DNA of 8,657 nt from Bacteroidota bacterium. GTDB lineage: Bacteria; Bacteroidota; Bacteroidia; Flavobacteriales; Schleiferiaceae. The notes below the pieces were generated by a model. That model saw only the letters and a program-made list of their open reading frames with translations. It had not been told where the DNA came from and did no database searches. Both the position numbers and the translations under genes were made by a program. This document shows positions 1-6,862 of this stretch, one piece after another; positions within the stretch are counted from its first letter, which is position 1; every line of letters starts with the position of its first letter. The stretch covers positions 1 through 8,657 of the forward strand of contig PXYR01000074.1 of the NCBI GenBank assembly GCA_003023665.1. Reading direction: 5' to 3'.

Positions 1-770
1 AGGCGGGATTTAATGTACACTTTGAGAAGGACATTCTTTTTCAAGAAGGCCAAGTAGCCGGTTCCATAGCTCAGCGTATCCAATCCTTCAATAAGCTTAT
101 TCATCATGACGGTATTAAGGCCATTTGGAACATACGCGGGGGCTACGGCAGTGCAGATATTGTAGATACAGTAGATTGGCTGGCTCTTCAAAAACAGCCC
201 AAATGGTTAATCGGTTTCTCTGACTTTACTACTTTTTTGCTTCATGCACATCAATACGGCATTCCTGCAATTCATGCCGCCATGCCCATCAGCTTTAAAA
301 ATACCCACAATAAGCACATCAGTGATACGTTCCAAGTCCTTGCTCACGGTCCACAATCTTTGGCATTGAAAGATGAATACGAACCTATAAGAGGCACTCT
401 TCTTGGCGGCAATCTCAGCGTTATTTCCAGCATATACGGTACACCCTCACTTCCGTCTCTAGACGGGGCTGTCCTGGTGCTTGAAGATTTGGATGAATAC
501 CATTACCATCTGGATCGAATGTTATTATCGCTCAAGCGCCAAGGAGCATTTAATGGATTAAAAGGGGTGTTATTGGGTCAGTTTTCAGACATTCATGATC
601 ATGAAGTACCGTGGGGTACAGCAGTTGAAAAAACATTGAGAAAGCATTTTGATCAACTGCAAATTCCCGTGATCACCAATTTGCCTTTTGGACATACTTC
701 AGAACAATTCCCATTAGTCATTGGTAGTACTGCGGAAGTAACTAAAAACCGCATTGAATTCACCTTGTAG
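1..770 (+). CDS. LD-carboxypeptidase, S66 family (LdcA-like), 5' end missing
   Basis: Serine peptidase of the S66 family. Characterised members cut the bond between the L- and D-centre of muramyl tetrapeptides (meso-DAP to D-Ala) in peptidoglycan recycling; some relatives instead hydrolyse peptide antibiotics. The frame is open from base 3, so the start lies before the window; about 255 codons are present of a usual 300 or so. Visible landmarks are RGGYGS (about 138-155), GFSDFT with the probable nucleophile Ser at 219-221, LEDLDE followed by HLDRML with a likely catalytic Glu at 483-485, and PFGHT near the C-terminus with the probable catalytic His at 693-695. All three members of the Ser-Glu-His triad are therefore present; the exact Glu is assigned by memory of the family. 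It is followed 62 bp later by a YraN-like gene on the same strand, an adjacency I recall from other Bacteroidota. No signal peptide can be judged because the N-terminus is missing. Family sure; exact substrate inferred. Confidence 0.92.
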   Translation, partial: AGFNVHFEKDILFQEGQVAGSIAQRIQSFNKLIHHDGIKAIWNIRGGYGSADIVDTVDWLALQKQPKWLIGFSDFTTFLLHAHQYGIPAIHAAMPISFKNTHNKHISDTFQVLAHGPQSLALKDEYEPIRGTLLGGNLSVISSIYGTPSLPSLDGAVLVLEDLDEYHYHLDRMLLSLKRQGAFNGLKGVLLGQFSDIHDHEVPWGTAVEKTLRKHFDQLQIPVITNLPFGHTSEQFPLVIGSTAEVTKNRIEFTL

Positions 771-832
771 TTGAAAATTTAATCTTACTCACAATTCTTG
801 TCCCACAGCTTCGCAGAAGGGAATCTTTGTGC

Positions 833-1153
833 ATGGATTATTTACTTTATGAGCAACATGCTGCTGCGTACATTCAAAATAAAGGCTACGAAATTCTCTT
901 TGAGAATTATAGGAGATCACGCATACAAATTGACGTAGTTGCTCGAAAAGAAAACATCCTTGTGATTATTGAAGTGAAGTACCGGAAGAACGAGGGGCTT
1001 CCATGCGAGCTTATTTCTAGAGGACAGATGCAGCGAATCCTCAATGAAGCTGGACCTCTTATGGCGCAGTACCATTGCCTTGAATGGCAGCTCCTCCTCT
1101 TCTATTACACAGGCGAAAGTTTAGTGCCACAACTGTTTCCTATTGAATGTTAG
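833..1153 (+). CDS. YraN/UPF0102 family protein (predicted PD-(D/E)XK nuclease fold)
   Basis: Small protein of the YraN (UPF0102) family, predicted to adopt an endonuclease-like fold related to Holliday-junction resolvases; its cellular role is unproven. From the ATG at 833 it has 106 residues, close to the usual 110-120. I prefer this ATG over an in-frame TTG at 827 because family members begin just before the YEQHAAAYI-type helix. The family pattern is readable: an early Glu (YEQ), an ENYRR turn, then QIDVVA with Asp34, then IIEVKYR with Glu47 and Lys49, which gives the D...ExK metal site. The residue before Ile-Asp is Gln32 where most relatives have Glu (usually GEID or AEID), a departure from family type. 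A purine run (agaaggg, 815-821) lies 11 bases before the ATG but is a weak ribosome site. It probably belongs to the same plus-strand run as its neighbours. Confidence 0.85.
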   Translation: MDYLLYEQHAAAYIQNKGYEILFENYRRSRIQIDVVARKENILVIIEVKYRKNEGLPCELISRGQMQRILNEAGPLMAQYHCLEWQLLLFYYTGESLVPQLFPIEC

Positions 1154-1161
1154 TCATTCAA

Positions 1162-1212
1162 TGCTGAAATTAGCAGTAATGGCCTCTAACTGAAGTAACT
1201 TTGCTGAAATTA
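1162..1212 (+). repeat. pair of 11-bp direct repeats in the leader of the pseudouridine synthase-like gene
   Basis: The 11-mer tgctgaaatta occurs at 1162-1172 and again at 1202-1212, 40 bp apart, in the 67-bp gap between the YraN-like stop and the next ATG. The first copy extends into tagca, so it can also fold as a short hairpin (tgctg/tagca, with one G-T pair). No T-run follows, so it is not a convincing terminator. Chance is a fair explanation at this length. Confidence 0.3.
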
Positions 1213-1220
1213 TTTCTGCC

Positions 1221-2120
1221 ATGCGCAACAGTAAATCACGACCCAACGGGCCACGTAAAGGAAAGTCAGAGAACAATAATAGATTCGCCAGTGGACCAAA
1301 GAAAACTTGGGACAGAGAAGATAGTGGTGACGGCCCACAACGCGGTGCCCGCCCTGCTAAAAAGTTCCGTGGCGTCCGCAGTAAAACCGCGGAACAGCTC
1401 AGTGGCTCTTCGGATAGTGTACGTCTAAATAAGTACTTGTCAAATGCAGGTATATGTTCACGCAGGGAGGCAGATGATTTGATTGGAGCTGGACTCGTAT
1501 CCGTAAATAATAAGGTAGTCACCTCCATGGGGTATAAAGTGAAACCTTCAGATGTGGTGAAATACAACGGAACTACCTTGAAGACAGATAAGATGCGTTA
1601 TGTACTCTTAAACAAGCCCAAAGGTTTTCTTGCCTCTATGGATGACCCTAAAGCACGCAAAACGGTTTTTGAACTTGTAGGAAACGCTTGCAACGAAAGA
1701 ATATATCCGGTTGGACAAATGGAACGCGGTAGCACCGGCGTTTTACTCTTGACCAATGATGCAGATACGGCAAAGCGCTTAACCAAAGGAGTAAACAGTG
1801 CCGCCAACATTTATCATATTGTGCTTGATAAACCGTTAAGTAAAAAGGAACTAGACACTATTGCAGCGGGAACTGTTTTAGAAGAAGGTCCTGTACCTGT
1901 GGAAGAAATTAATTTTACAGACGATAAAAACAAACGTGAAATAGGCATGCGAATTCATGTCAATAAGCCTCGCATTGTTCGACGTCTGTTCGCCCATTAT
2001 GGATTTGAAGTAGAAAAACTGGACAGGGTTTCTTTCGCAGGATTAACTAAAAAGAGATTAAACAGAGGTCAATATAGACACCTTGATGCTAAGGAGGTTG
2101 GCTTCTTAAAAATGCGGTAA
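1221..2120 (+). CDS. RsuA/RluB-family pseudouridine synthase-like protein with altered catalytic residue
   Basis: Family members convert specific uridines of 16S or 23S rRNA to pseudouridine. The 299 residues comprise a basic, Gly/Pro/Asn/Ser-rich tail (1-66), an S4 RNA-binding domain (about 67-112; VRLNKYLSNAGICSRREAD), and the synthase domain (about 125-297) with LLNKPKG, IYPVG, STGVLLLTND, the IYHIVLDK tyrosine (Tyr198), and KLDRVSFAGLT near the end. The overall fold is clearly retained. However, the motif that normally reads GRLD (or GRMD) is GQME: the invariant catalytic Asp is Glu168 (GAA, 1722-1724) and the preceding Arg is Gln166. The usual GRNR-x-VRR motif reads NKPRIVRR (248-255), and LTHP reads LTKG. 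The frame is clean and the rest well conserved, so this is not ordinary decay. Either the protein is an RNA-binding pseudo-enzyme or the active site has been rebuilt. ATG at 1221 is chosen because the flexible tail begins there; no Shine-Dalgarno is visible. It ends 4 bp before the AsmA-like gene, suggesting co-transcription. Confidence 0.9.
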   Translation: MRNSKSRPNGPRKGKSENNNRFASGPKKTWDREDSGDGPQRGARPAKKFRGVRSKTAEQLSGSSDSVRLNKYLSNAGICSRREADDLIGAGLVSVNNKVVTSMGYKVKPSDVVKYNGTTLKTDKMRYVLLNKPKGFLASMDDPKARKTVFELVGNACNERIYPVGQMERGSTGVLLLTNDADTAKRLTKGVNSAANIYHIVLDKPLSKKELDTIAAGTVLEEGPVPVEEINFTDDKNKREIGMRIHVNKPRIVRRLFAHYGFEVEKLDRVSFAGLTKKRLNRGQYRHLDAKEVGFLKMR

Positions 2121-2124
2121 TCAA

Positions 2125-4524
2125 ATGCACAAGGCATTTAAAGTTCTTGGTATAGTCTTCGGGCTTTGCATTCTTCTTTTGGGAGGAGCGGCTGGATATT
2201 TATACACTCAACAAGATGCTATTATTGCTGGAGGCATAGACAAAATCAACGAACAGCTCAAAGCACCTGTTTCCGTAGAACAGATTGATCTAGATCTTTT
2301 AGGAGGATTCCCAAGAGTGCGCATTGCGCTTAACAATGTAAGCATTGAAGATCCATTGCGTAAAGGCGAATTCCTGCTTCAAGCCAAATATGTAGGCCTT
2401 GGCATGAATGTACTTTCTGTCATTCAGGGGGATTATATTATAGAAGAATTGAGCCTTGCAGATGGAAGCCTACTCTTATATGACAATGGATCTTTGGCCA
2501 ATTGGGAACTGCTTGAAACGGAGAACCAAGACGAATCTAAGACTCTAGAATTATCTCTGGTCGAACTGGTACGTCTGCAAGTTGAATATAAAGCGCCCAA
2601 AGAAGGAATTGACTATTCCTGCTATGCTAATAGTGCACTATTAACCGGTACTATCAACGACCGTGTAGCTCTAAAAGGACGTGCAGATTTAATCAAAAAT
2701 GTATTGAATTTAGATGGTGAAACCTGGATAAATGATGGACATCTTAACGGTTCTTTTGCATTCACAAGTGACGATTCTACCTGGAAAATAACCTCTACAG
2801 AAATGAAAGTTAATGGTCTTTCGCTTTCCGGAGAAATCCATGATCAAGGAGGAAATTTAGATTTAAAGACAGGAAATCTACTTCCACTTTTAACAAGTCT
2901 ACCACTATTGACTACAGAAGATATACAGCTGGATGTGTTCAAAAGTGCCGTGCAATGGAATGGAAGCTATGAGGACTGGGAGATTCAACTTCAGCCATCA
3001 AAAAGTGCCTTTAACTATAGAGGCATAGCTATTTCGGATTTCTCTTCTACCATCAAAGTGAATTGGAAAGACGTACCTAGCATCAGTATTGAAAATATTT
3101 CACTTAAAACCTCTACTGGTACATTGACAGGAAATGCATTATTGAGCGGCGAGTATCCCGAGCTAAATGCTCAAATCGCAGGTGGCTCAAATTTAAGCGA
3201 GCTTTTTGCCTTTGTAGAAGTAGAAAGTTTAACGAATCCCATGGGCTTTTGGAATGGGAATAATCTAAAGATTAGACAACGTTTTGATTCTTGGGATGAC
3301 TTTAACCCAGTAGGTCAAACTTCCTTTGAAGGTAATCTTCAATTAAAAGAAGTTAGTTTCGGGATTAGTGAAAGTACCATAGAGTTTGAAAAGGTGGAAG
3401 CTGAACTCGTCGTAGAACAAAATGACATTAAAGTGGAACGCTGTTTTTTAAAAAGCGGACCCAACAATGCTGTTGTGAGTGGAGTAGTTCAAAATGCTTT
3501 AGAAGGCAGACCGCAAGTAATTTTGCGTTTAGAAAGTCCTCACATAGACGTGGACCCGCTGCTTTTTTGGGAATTTGAGGACGATGAAGGTTCCGAAGAT
3601 GATTTTGGTTTTGATTTTCAAGCAGATCTTTACGTTGATCAGTTAAATCTAGGAGAATTCAATGGGAAAGGGTTACGCGGCACCGTATATAACCGCAAAA
3701 CCACCATCCTGGGACGAAATATGAGATTGGATGGTTGCGGGGGTACTTTTAGGGGTAATTGGGCGCTAGCTGAAGAGACAGAAGGCAGCAGATTCTGGAG
3801 TAAAGCCTCTTGTACCACTATTGAATTGGATCAATTACTCAAAAGTTTTGACAGCTTTGATATTGAAGATTTGGATGAAAGCAACCTTAAGGGAAGCGCA
3901 AATGCCACCGCTGAAATGACTTTCTATTTTGATTCTGAATGGCTGGTACAATCACAAAAGACTTCCATTGATGTTCAAGCAGAGGTTCGCAACGGAGCCC
4001 TTCGTAATTATAGCCCGCTTCAAGAGTTAAGTTCTTTTGTTGATAGAGACGAACTCTCTAGAATTGACTTTCCCTACCTCAAAGGCCCTTTTCAAATTCG
4101 TGGAGACACCTTGATTATACCAGAAACGCAAGTGAATAATAGCGCTATTAATTTTTGGGTAAACGGATGGCAAAACTTAGAAACTGATGCTATTGAATAC
4201 AGCATCCGAATTGGACTGAAAGATTTAGCCCTTCGAGGGAAAAACTCAAACAGAGACCTTGGCCAATGGGTTGCAGAGGCGGAGACAGAGAATCAACCTT
4301 ATATGAGGCTTCTTGTTGGATGTAATCTAGATGACCCTTGTATTAGCTTGGACAAAAAACAAATTCGCACCTCACTAAAATCCACCCTTAAGCAAGAGAA
4401 AGAAGACTTAAAAACACTCTTCAAACGCGATGAAAAAGAAGACGAAGAAAACGACTTAAACAAAGGTAACTTTGAATTACTATGGCCTGAATCAGACAGC
4501 CTTAGCATTCATATTACTCCATAG
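2125..4524 (+). CDS. AsmA-like membrane-anchored envelope protein
   Basis: Large (799 aa) AsmA-type protein. Relatives (AsmA, TamB, YhdP) are anchored in the inner membrane, fill the periplasm with long beta-rich grooves, and are linked to phospholipid transport or outer-membrane homeostasis. The N-terminus has one transmembrane anchor (about residues 5-27) followed by the characteristic opening: a helix, then 'LKAPVSVEQIDLDLLGGFPRV' type sequence (about 46-65) and repeated amphipathic beta-strand stretches. The C-terminal AsmA region (about 590-745) shows the NGALRNYSPLQEL, 'IDFPYLKGPFQIRGDTLIIPE' and VNGWQNL patterns common in Bacteroidota members. Oddities are an acidic patch at about 483-498 and a highly charged Lys/Glu-rich segment (about 745-780) with coiled-coil character before the last hydrophobic residues. 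The ATG at 2125 follows the preceding stop by 4 bp. The 3' end overlaps the opposing aminopeptidase gene by 11 bp. Family well supported; lipid-transfer role is inferred from relatives. Confidence 0.86.
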   Translation: MHKAFKVLGIVFGLCILLLGGAAGYLYTQQDAIIAGGIDKINEQLKAPVSVEQIDLDLLGGFPRVRIALNNVSIEDPLRKGEFLLQAKYVGLGMNVLSVIQGDYIIEELSLADGSLLLYDNGSLANWELLETENQDESKTLELSLVELVRLQVEYKAPKEGIDYSCYANSALLTGTINDRVALKGRADLIKNVLNLDGETWINDGHLNGSFAFTSDDSTWKITSTEMKVNGLSLSGEIHDQGGNLDLKTGNLLPLLTSLPLLTTEDIQLDVFKSAVQWNGSYEDWEIQLQPSKSAFNYRGIAISDFSSTIKVNWKDVPSISIENISLKTSTGTLTGNALLSGEYPELNAQIAGGSNLSELFAFVEVESLTNPMGFWNGNNLKIRQRFDSWDDFNPVGQTSFEGNLQLKEVSFGISESTIEFEKVEAELVVEQNDIKVERCFLKSGPNNAVVSGVVQNALEGRPQVILRLESPHIDVDPLLFWEFEDDEGSEDDFGFDFQADLYVDQLNLGEFNGKGLRGTVYNRKTTILGRNMRLDGCGGTFRGNWALAEETEGSRFWSKASCTTIELDQLLKSFDSFDIEDLDESNLKGSANATAEMTFYFDSEWLVQSQKTSIDVQAEVRNGALRNYSPLQELSSFVDRDELSRIDFPYLKGPFQIRGDTLIIPETQVNNSAINFWVNGWQNLETDAIEYSIRIGLKDLALRGKNSNRDLGQWVAEAETENQPYMRLLVGCNLDDPCISLDKKQIRTSLKSTLKQEKEDLKTLFKRDEKEDEENDLNKGNFELLWPESDSLSIHITP

Positions 4525-6472
4525 TCTCAGAAAAAAGATCGTCCAATGTTCCCTGCGCTAAAGGATGGTATGATGCCCGGGAGTCCATGTAAATTTTCTT
4601 CGCCCATTCTTGCCTTTTCTTATCACCGTCAAGCATGCTTTGGTACATAGGTACTATGAATTTCCTGCGGCCAACACTTCCCAAAAAGCTTTCTACTTTT
4701 TCAGTATACATGTTTGCATCATAGCCTTCGAAGTTCGTTTTAAGGATAGCTGAATACCATGCAGCAATTATTTCAGGATTTGGACTTCCCGTAAATCCGT
4801 AATTAGCATCAGCCAACGCATAATGACCTTCAGAAGCGCCTCCAGCCTCTAATCCTCTAATGTACCTTAACCATTCTTGCGTAGTCCAACGTATGGTTGT
4901 TTCTTGCGGTAAGTACACCATGGATTTAACATTATCTGCTTGAGGATCTGCTGAAAGCATCATTCTGACCGCATCGTCTACAACCACAAATCTGTTGGAT
5001 ACCGGGAAAGGACAATTCACCGGCAAACCAGTGCCATAAATCCACTCCTCCACACCTATGCTGTCCCATTGGCCCTGAGTAAGCACCCCTGCTAATTCTT
5101 GTAAGAACACCTCTGTAACCATGGTTTTAAACTTGTACTTATCAAAGTAGGATTTTAAAAATTCATCCCACTTTTCACGACCTACAGTATTCTCACACAA
5201 CCTCAAGAAATGAAAGCCTTTATCATAGGCAATTGCCGTTACACCGTCGTCTGGGTTTTTACCTTTCAAATCTTGCTTCAAACTAGTAGCCGCTACATTT
5301 TCTTCCAGCATAACCGCGAGTTCTTTCTGTAGATCGTCATAACTCAAAGCCTCTAGCATGTTAGCGAATTCTACTCCGTATAACTTTTCCATTATTCGCA
5401 TTTCAAAGTATACCGTAAAGCCCTCATTAATCCAGAAGTCGTTCCATGTTGCATTGGTTACTAGATTCCCACTCCAACTGTGCGCCAGTTCATGAGCAAT
5501 AAGACTCACTAAGCTCTGGTCTCCCACAATAACGGTGGGAGTCAAAAATGTCAATCTTGGATTTTCCATTCCGCCAAATGGAAATGAAGGAGGAAGAACA
5601 AGCATATCATACCTGCCCCAATAGTAGGGGCCGTACATTTCTTCTGCATCTAGAATCATCTCATCCGTTTGAGCAAATTCATAGGCTGCATTTCTTACCA
5701 TCTCCGGCTCCGCATACACTCCTGCACGATCACCAATTGGAATAAAAGCCAAATCACCTACTCCTAGTGCCAACAGGTAAGACGGAATGGGTTGAGGCAT
5801 ATTGAATTCATAGATTCCTTGTTCATTTTTCTGTGTAGGATTTGACGCACTCATCAGCGCTAAAGTTTCCTTGGGCACTTTTACCGTTGCCTCATAGGTA
5901 AACCGTACCCCTGGCCTGTCTTGACAAGGAATCCAGGTACGCGCCAATATTGCCTGACTCTGGGTGAATAAAAATGGTTGTCGTTTTCCTTGGGTCAATT
6001 CCGCCGGATACCATTGAAGCGCCTCCGCCTGAGGTGATGTCTTGTATTGAATCCCAATAATCTGAGCTCCTCCAGCGGGAATCACTAGGGCGGAACCCAA
6101 CAATTCATCATTTCCTTCTATGGACCAAGCAGAAGATTCTCCGTCTACTAAAACTTTTTCTATCTCTAAATCTTTCACATCAAACACAACGGTATCCGCA
6201 TGCTCCGGGGACAATACCCATTCTGCAGTCGCAGAAATAACTTTGGCATCAAAATCTACAGATGCCTCCCAATTCAAATGGGTCACCTTTGCATTTTCCT
6301 TTGAGTAGCTGTGTGGATCTTCAAAGAGCTCCGCTCGAACAGAGGTGTCTACTGGTTCAACCACTTTACCTGAAACAGAATTAGGTGAATTTTGCGGGGT
6401 TTCTTCATTGCTACATGCAGAGAATATAAGTGCTAACACTAAAGAGGTAAGGAAGGAAAAACGTACTTTCAT
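4514..6472 (-). CDS. M1-family zinc aminopeptidase, lipoprotein (leukotriene A4 hydrolase-like architecture)
   Basis: Metallopeptidase that removes N-terminal residues from peptides. The 652-residue protein starts with a lipoprotein signal (charged MKVR, hydrophobic core, lipobox FSAC with Cys20), so it should be exported and lipid-anchored, probably scavenging peptides in the periplasm or at the surface. The N-terminal beta domain spans about 60-245. The catalytic domain carries the substrate-binding GGMEN (300-304) and the zinc site HELAH (327-331) with Glu350 exactly 18 residues after the second His. AYDKGF supplies the probable transition-state Tyr416. The C-terminal helical domain (about 495-645) matches leukotriene A4 hydrolase: GRRKF (601-605) has the Arg/Lys pair that binds the peptide carboxylate, and SYHPLAQ closes it. 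Every key residue is present, so it should be active; epoxide hydrolase activity is not implied. It is transcribed convergently with the AsmA-like gene (11-bp overlap) and divergently from the holin-like gene (35 bp between starts). Confidence 0.95.
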   Translation of the reverse strand: MKVRFSFLTSLVLALIFSACSNEETPQNSPNSVSGKVVEPVDTSVRAELFEDPHSYSKENAKVTHLNWEASVDFDAKVISATAEWVLSPEHADTVVFDVKDLEIEKVLVDGESSAWSIEGNDELLGSALVIPAGGAQIIGIQYKTSPQAEALQWYPAELTQGKRQPFLFTQSQAILARTWIPCQDRPGVRFTYEATVKVPKETLALMSASNPTQKNEQGIYEFNMPQPIPSYLLALGVGDLAFIPIGDRAGVYAEPEMVRNAAYEFAQTDEMILDAEEMYGPYYWGRYDMLVLPPSFPFGGMENPRLTFLTPTVIVGDQSLVSLIAHELAHSWSGNLVTNATWNDFWINEGFTVYFEMRIMEKLYGVEFANMLEALSYDDLQKELAVMLEENVAATSLKQDLKGKNPDDGVTAIAYDKGFHFLRLCENTVGREKWDEFLKSYFDKYKFKTMVTEVFLQELAGVLTQGQWDSIGVEEWIYGTGLPVNCPFPVSNRFVVVDDAVRMMLSADPQADNVKSMVYLPQETTIRWTTQEWLRYIRGLEAGGASEGHYALADANYGFTGSPNPEIIAAWYSAILKTNFEGYDANMYTEKVESFLGSVGRRKFIVPMYQSMLDGDKKRQEWAKKIYMDSRASYHPLAQGTLDDLFSETME

Positions 6473-6507
6473 CTTTGATTTTTTCTAATGCAACCAAGTT
6501 ACCGCAA

Positions 6508-6861
6508 ATGAAACAAAATAGAAGCCTCATAACACGCCTTATCATTTCATCGCTAGCAGTCTTTGTGGCCGGGTGGTTACTTCCAGGTGTTCAAATAGAT
6601 AACTTTACTTCAGCCATTGGTATTGCCATAGTCTTAGCCTTACTGAATTCAACTCTAAAGCCACTATTGATTCTTATTACCATCCCCATCACTATTTTTA
6701 GTTTGGGCTTATTTCTTCTAATAATTAACGCCATAATTATTGGAATTGCAGATCAATGGATAGAGGGACTGCATGTTAAAAGTACTTGGACGGCAATCCT
6801 ATTTAGTTTTTTGATTTCTACTATTAGTTCTTGGATGTACCGTTGGGGAGACTCCCGCTAA
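6508..6861 (+). CDS. four-helix membrane protein of the 'phage holin 4_2' family (PF04020 type)
   Basis: Small integral membrane protein, 117 residues from the ATG at 6508. The frame is open to a TTG at 6475, but the ATG gives the normal family N-terminus: a short basic stretch (MKQNRSLITR) before helix 1. Predicted helices are at about 8-26, 34-48, 53-80 (probably two short helices or one long hydrophobic stretch) and 93-111. Family signatures are LLN followed by KP (45-52), ITIPITIFSLGLFLLIINA (57-75), and the Gly-rich IEGLHV turn. Despite the family name, such proteins are widespread chromosomal genes in bacteria and are not evidence of a prophage; nothing else phage-like is nearby. The function is unknown. 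The stop lies one base from the stop of the convergent dioxygenase-methyltransferase gene. Any promoter must sit inside the 35-bp gap or within the start of the divergent aminopeptidase gene. Confidence 0.88.
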   Translation: MKQNRSLITRLIISSLAVFVAGWLLPGVQIDNFTSAIGIAIVLALLNSTLKPLLILITIPITIFSLGLFLLIINAIIIGIADQWIEGLHVKSTWTAILFSFLISTISSWMYRWGDSR

Positions 6862-6862
6862 T

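Noticed and set aside
798..829. Possible Bacteroidota promoter before the YraN-like gene: ttg at 798-800 and aatctttg at 822-829 with a 21-base spacer.
   Set aside because: The -7 part has a mismatch at its first base, and the predicted start of transcription would fall at or past the ATG at 833. The genes upstream and downstream are close enough for read-through.
1154..1567. Minus-strand open frame of 137 codons opposite the start of the pseudouridine synthase-like gene.
   Set aside because: It lies antisense to the conserved S4 domain, shows no recognisable domain, and is explained by codon bias of the real gene.
2089..2100. Strong Shine-Dalgarno-like aaggagg ahead of the AsmA-like gene.
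   Set aside because: It is 28 bases upstream of the ATG, inside coding sequence (Lys-Glu-Val), too far to place that start; other starts here lack such sites.
6846..6856. Small palindrome gggag-a-ctccc at the end of the holin-like gene as a terminator.
   Set aside because: The usable stem is about four pairs, it lies inside coding sequence, and no T-run follows on either strand.
6508..6861. Holin-like protein as a sign of a prophage.
   Set aside because: PF04020-type proteins are common chromosomal membrane proteins, and no endolysin, integrase, capsid or tail gene is present.
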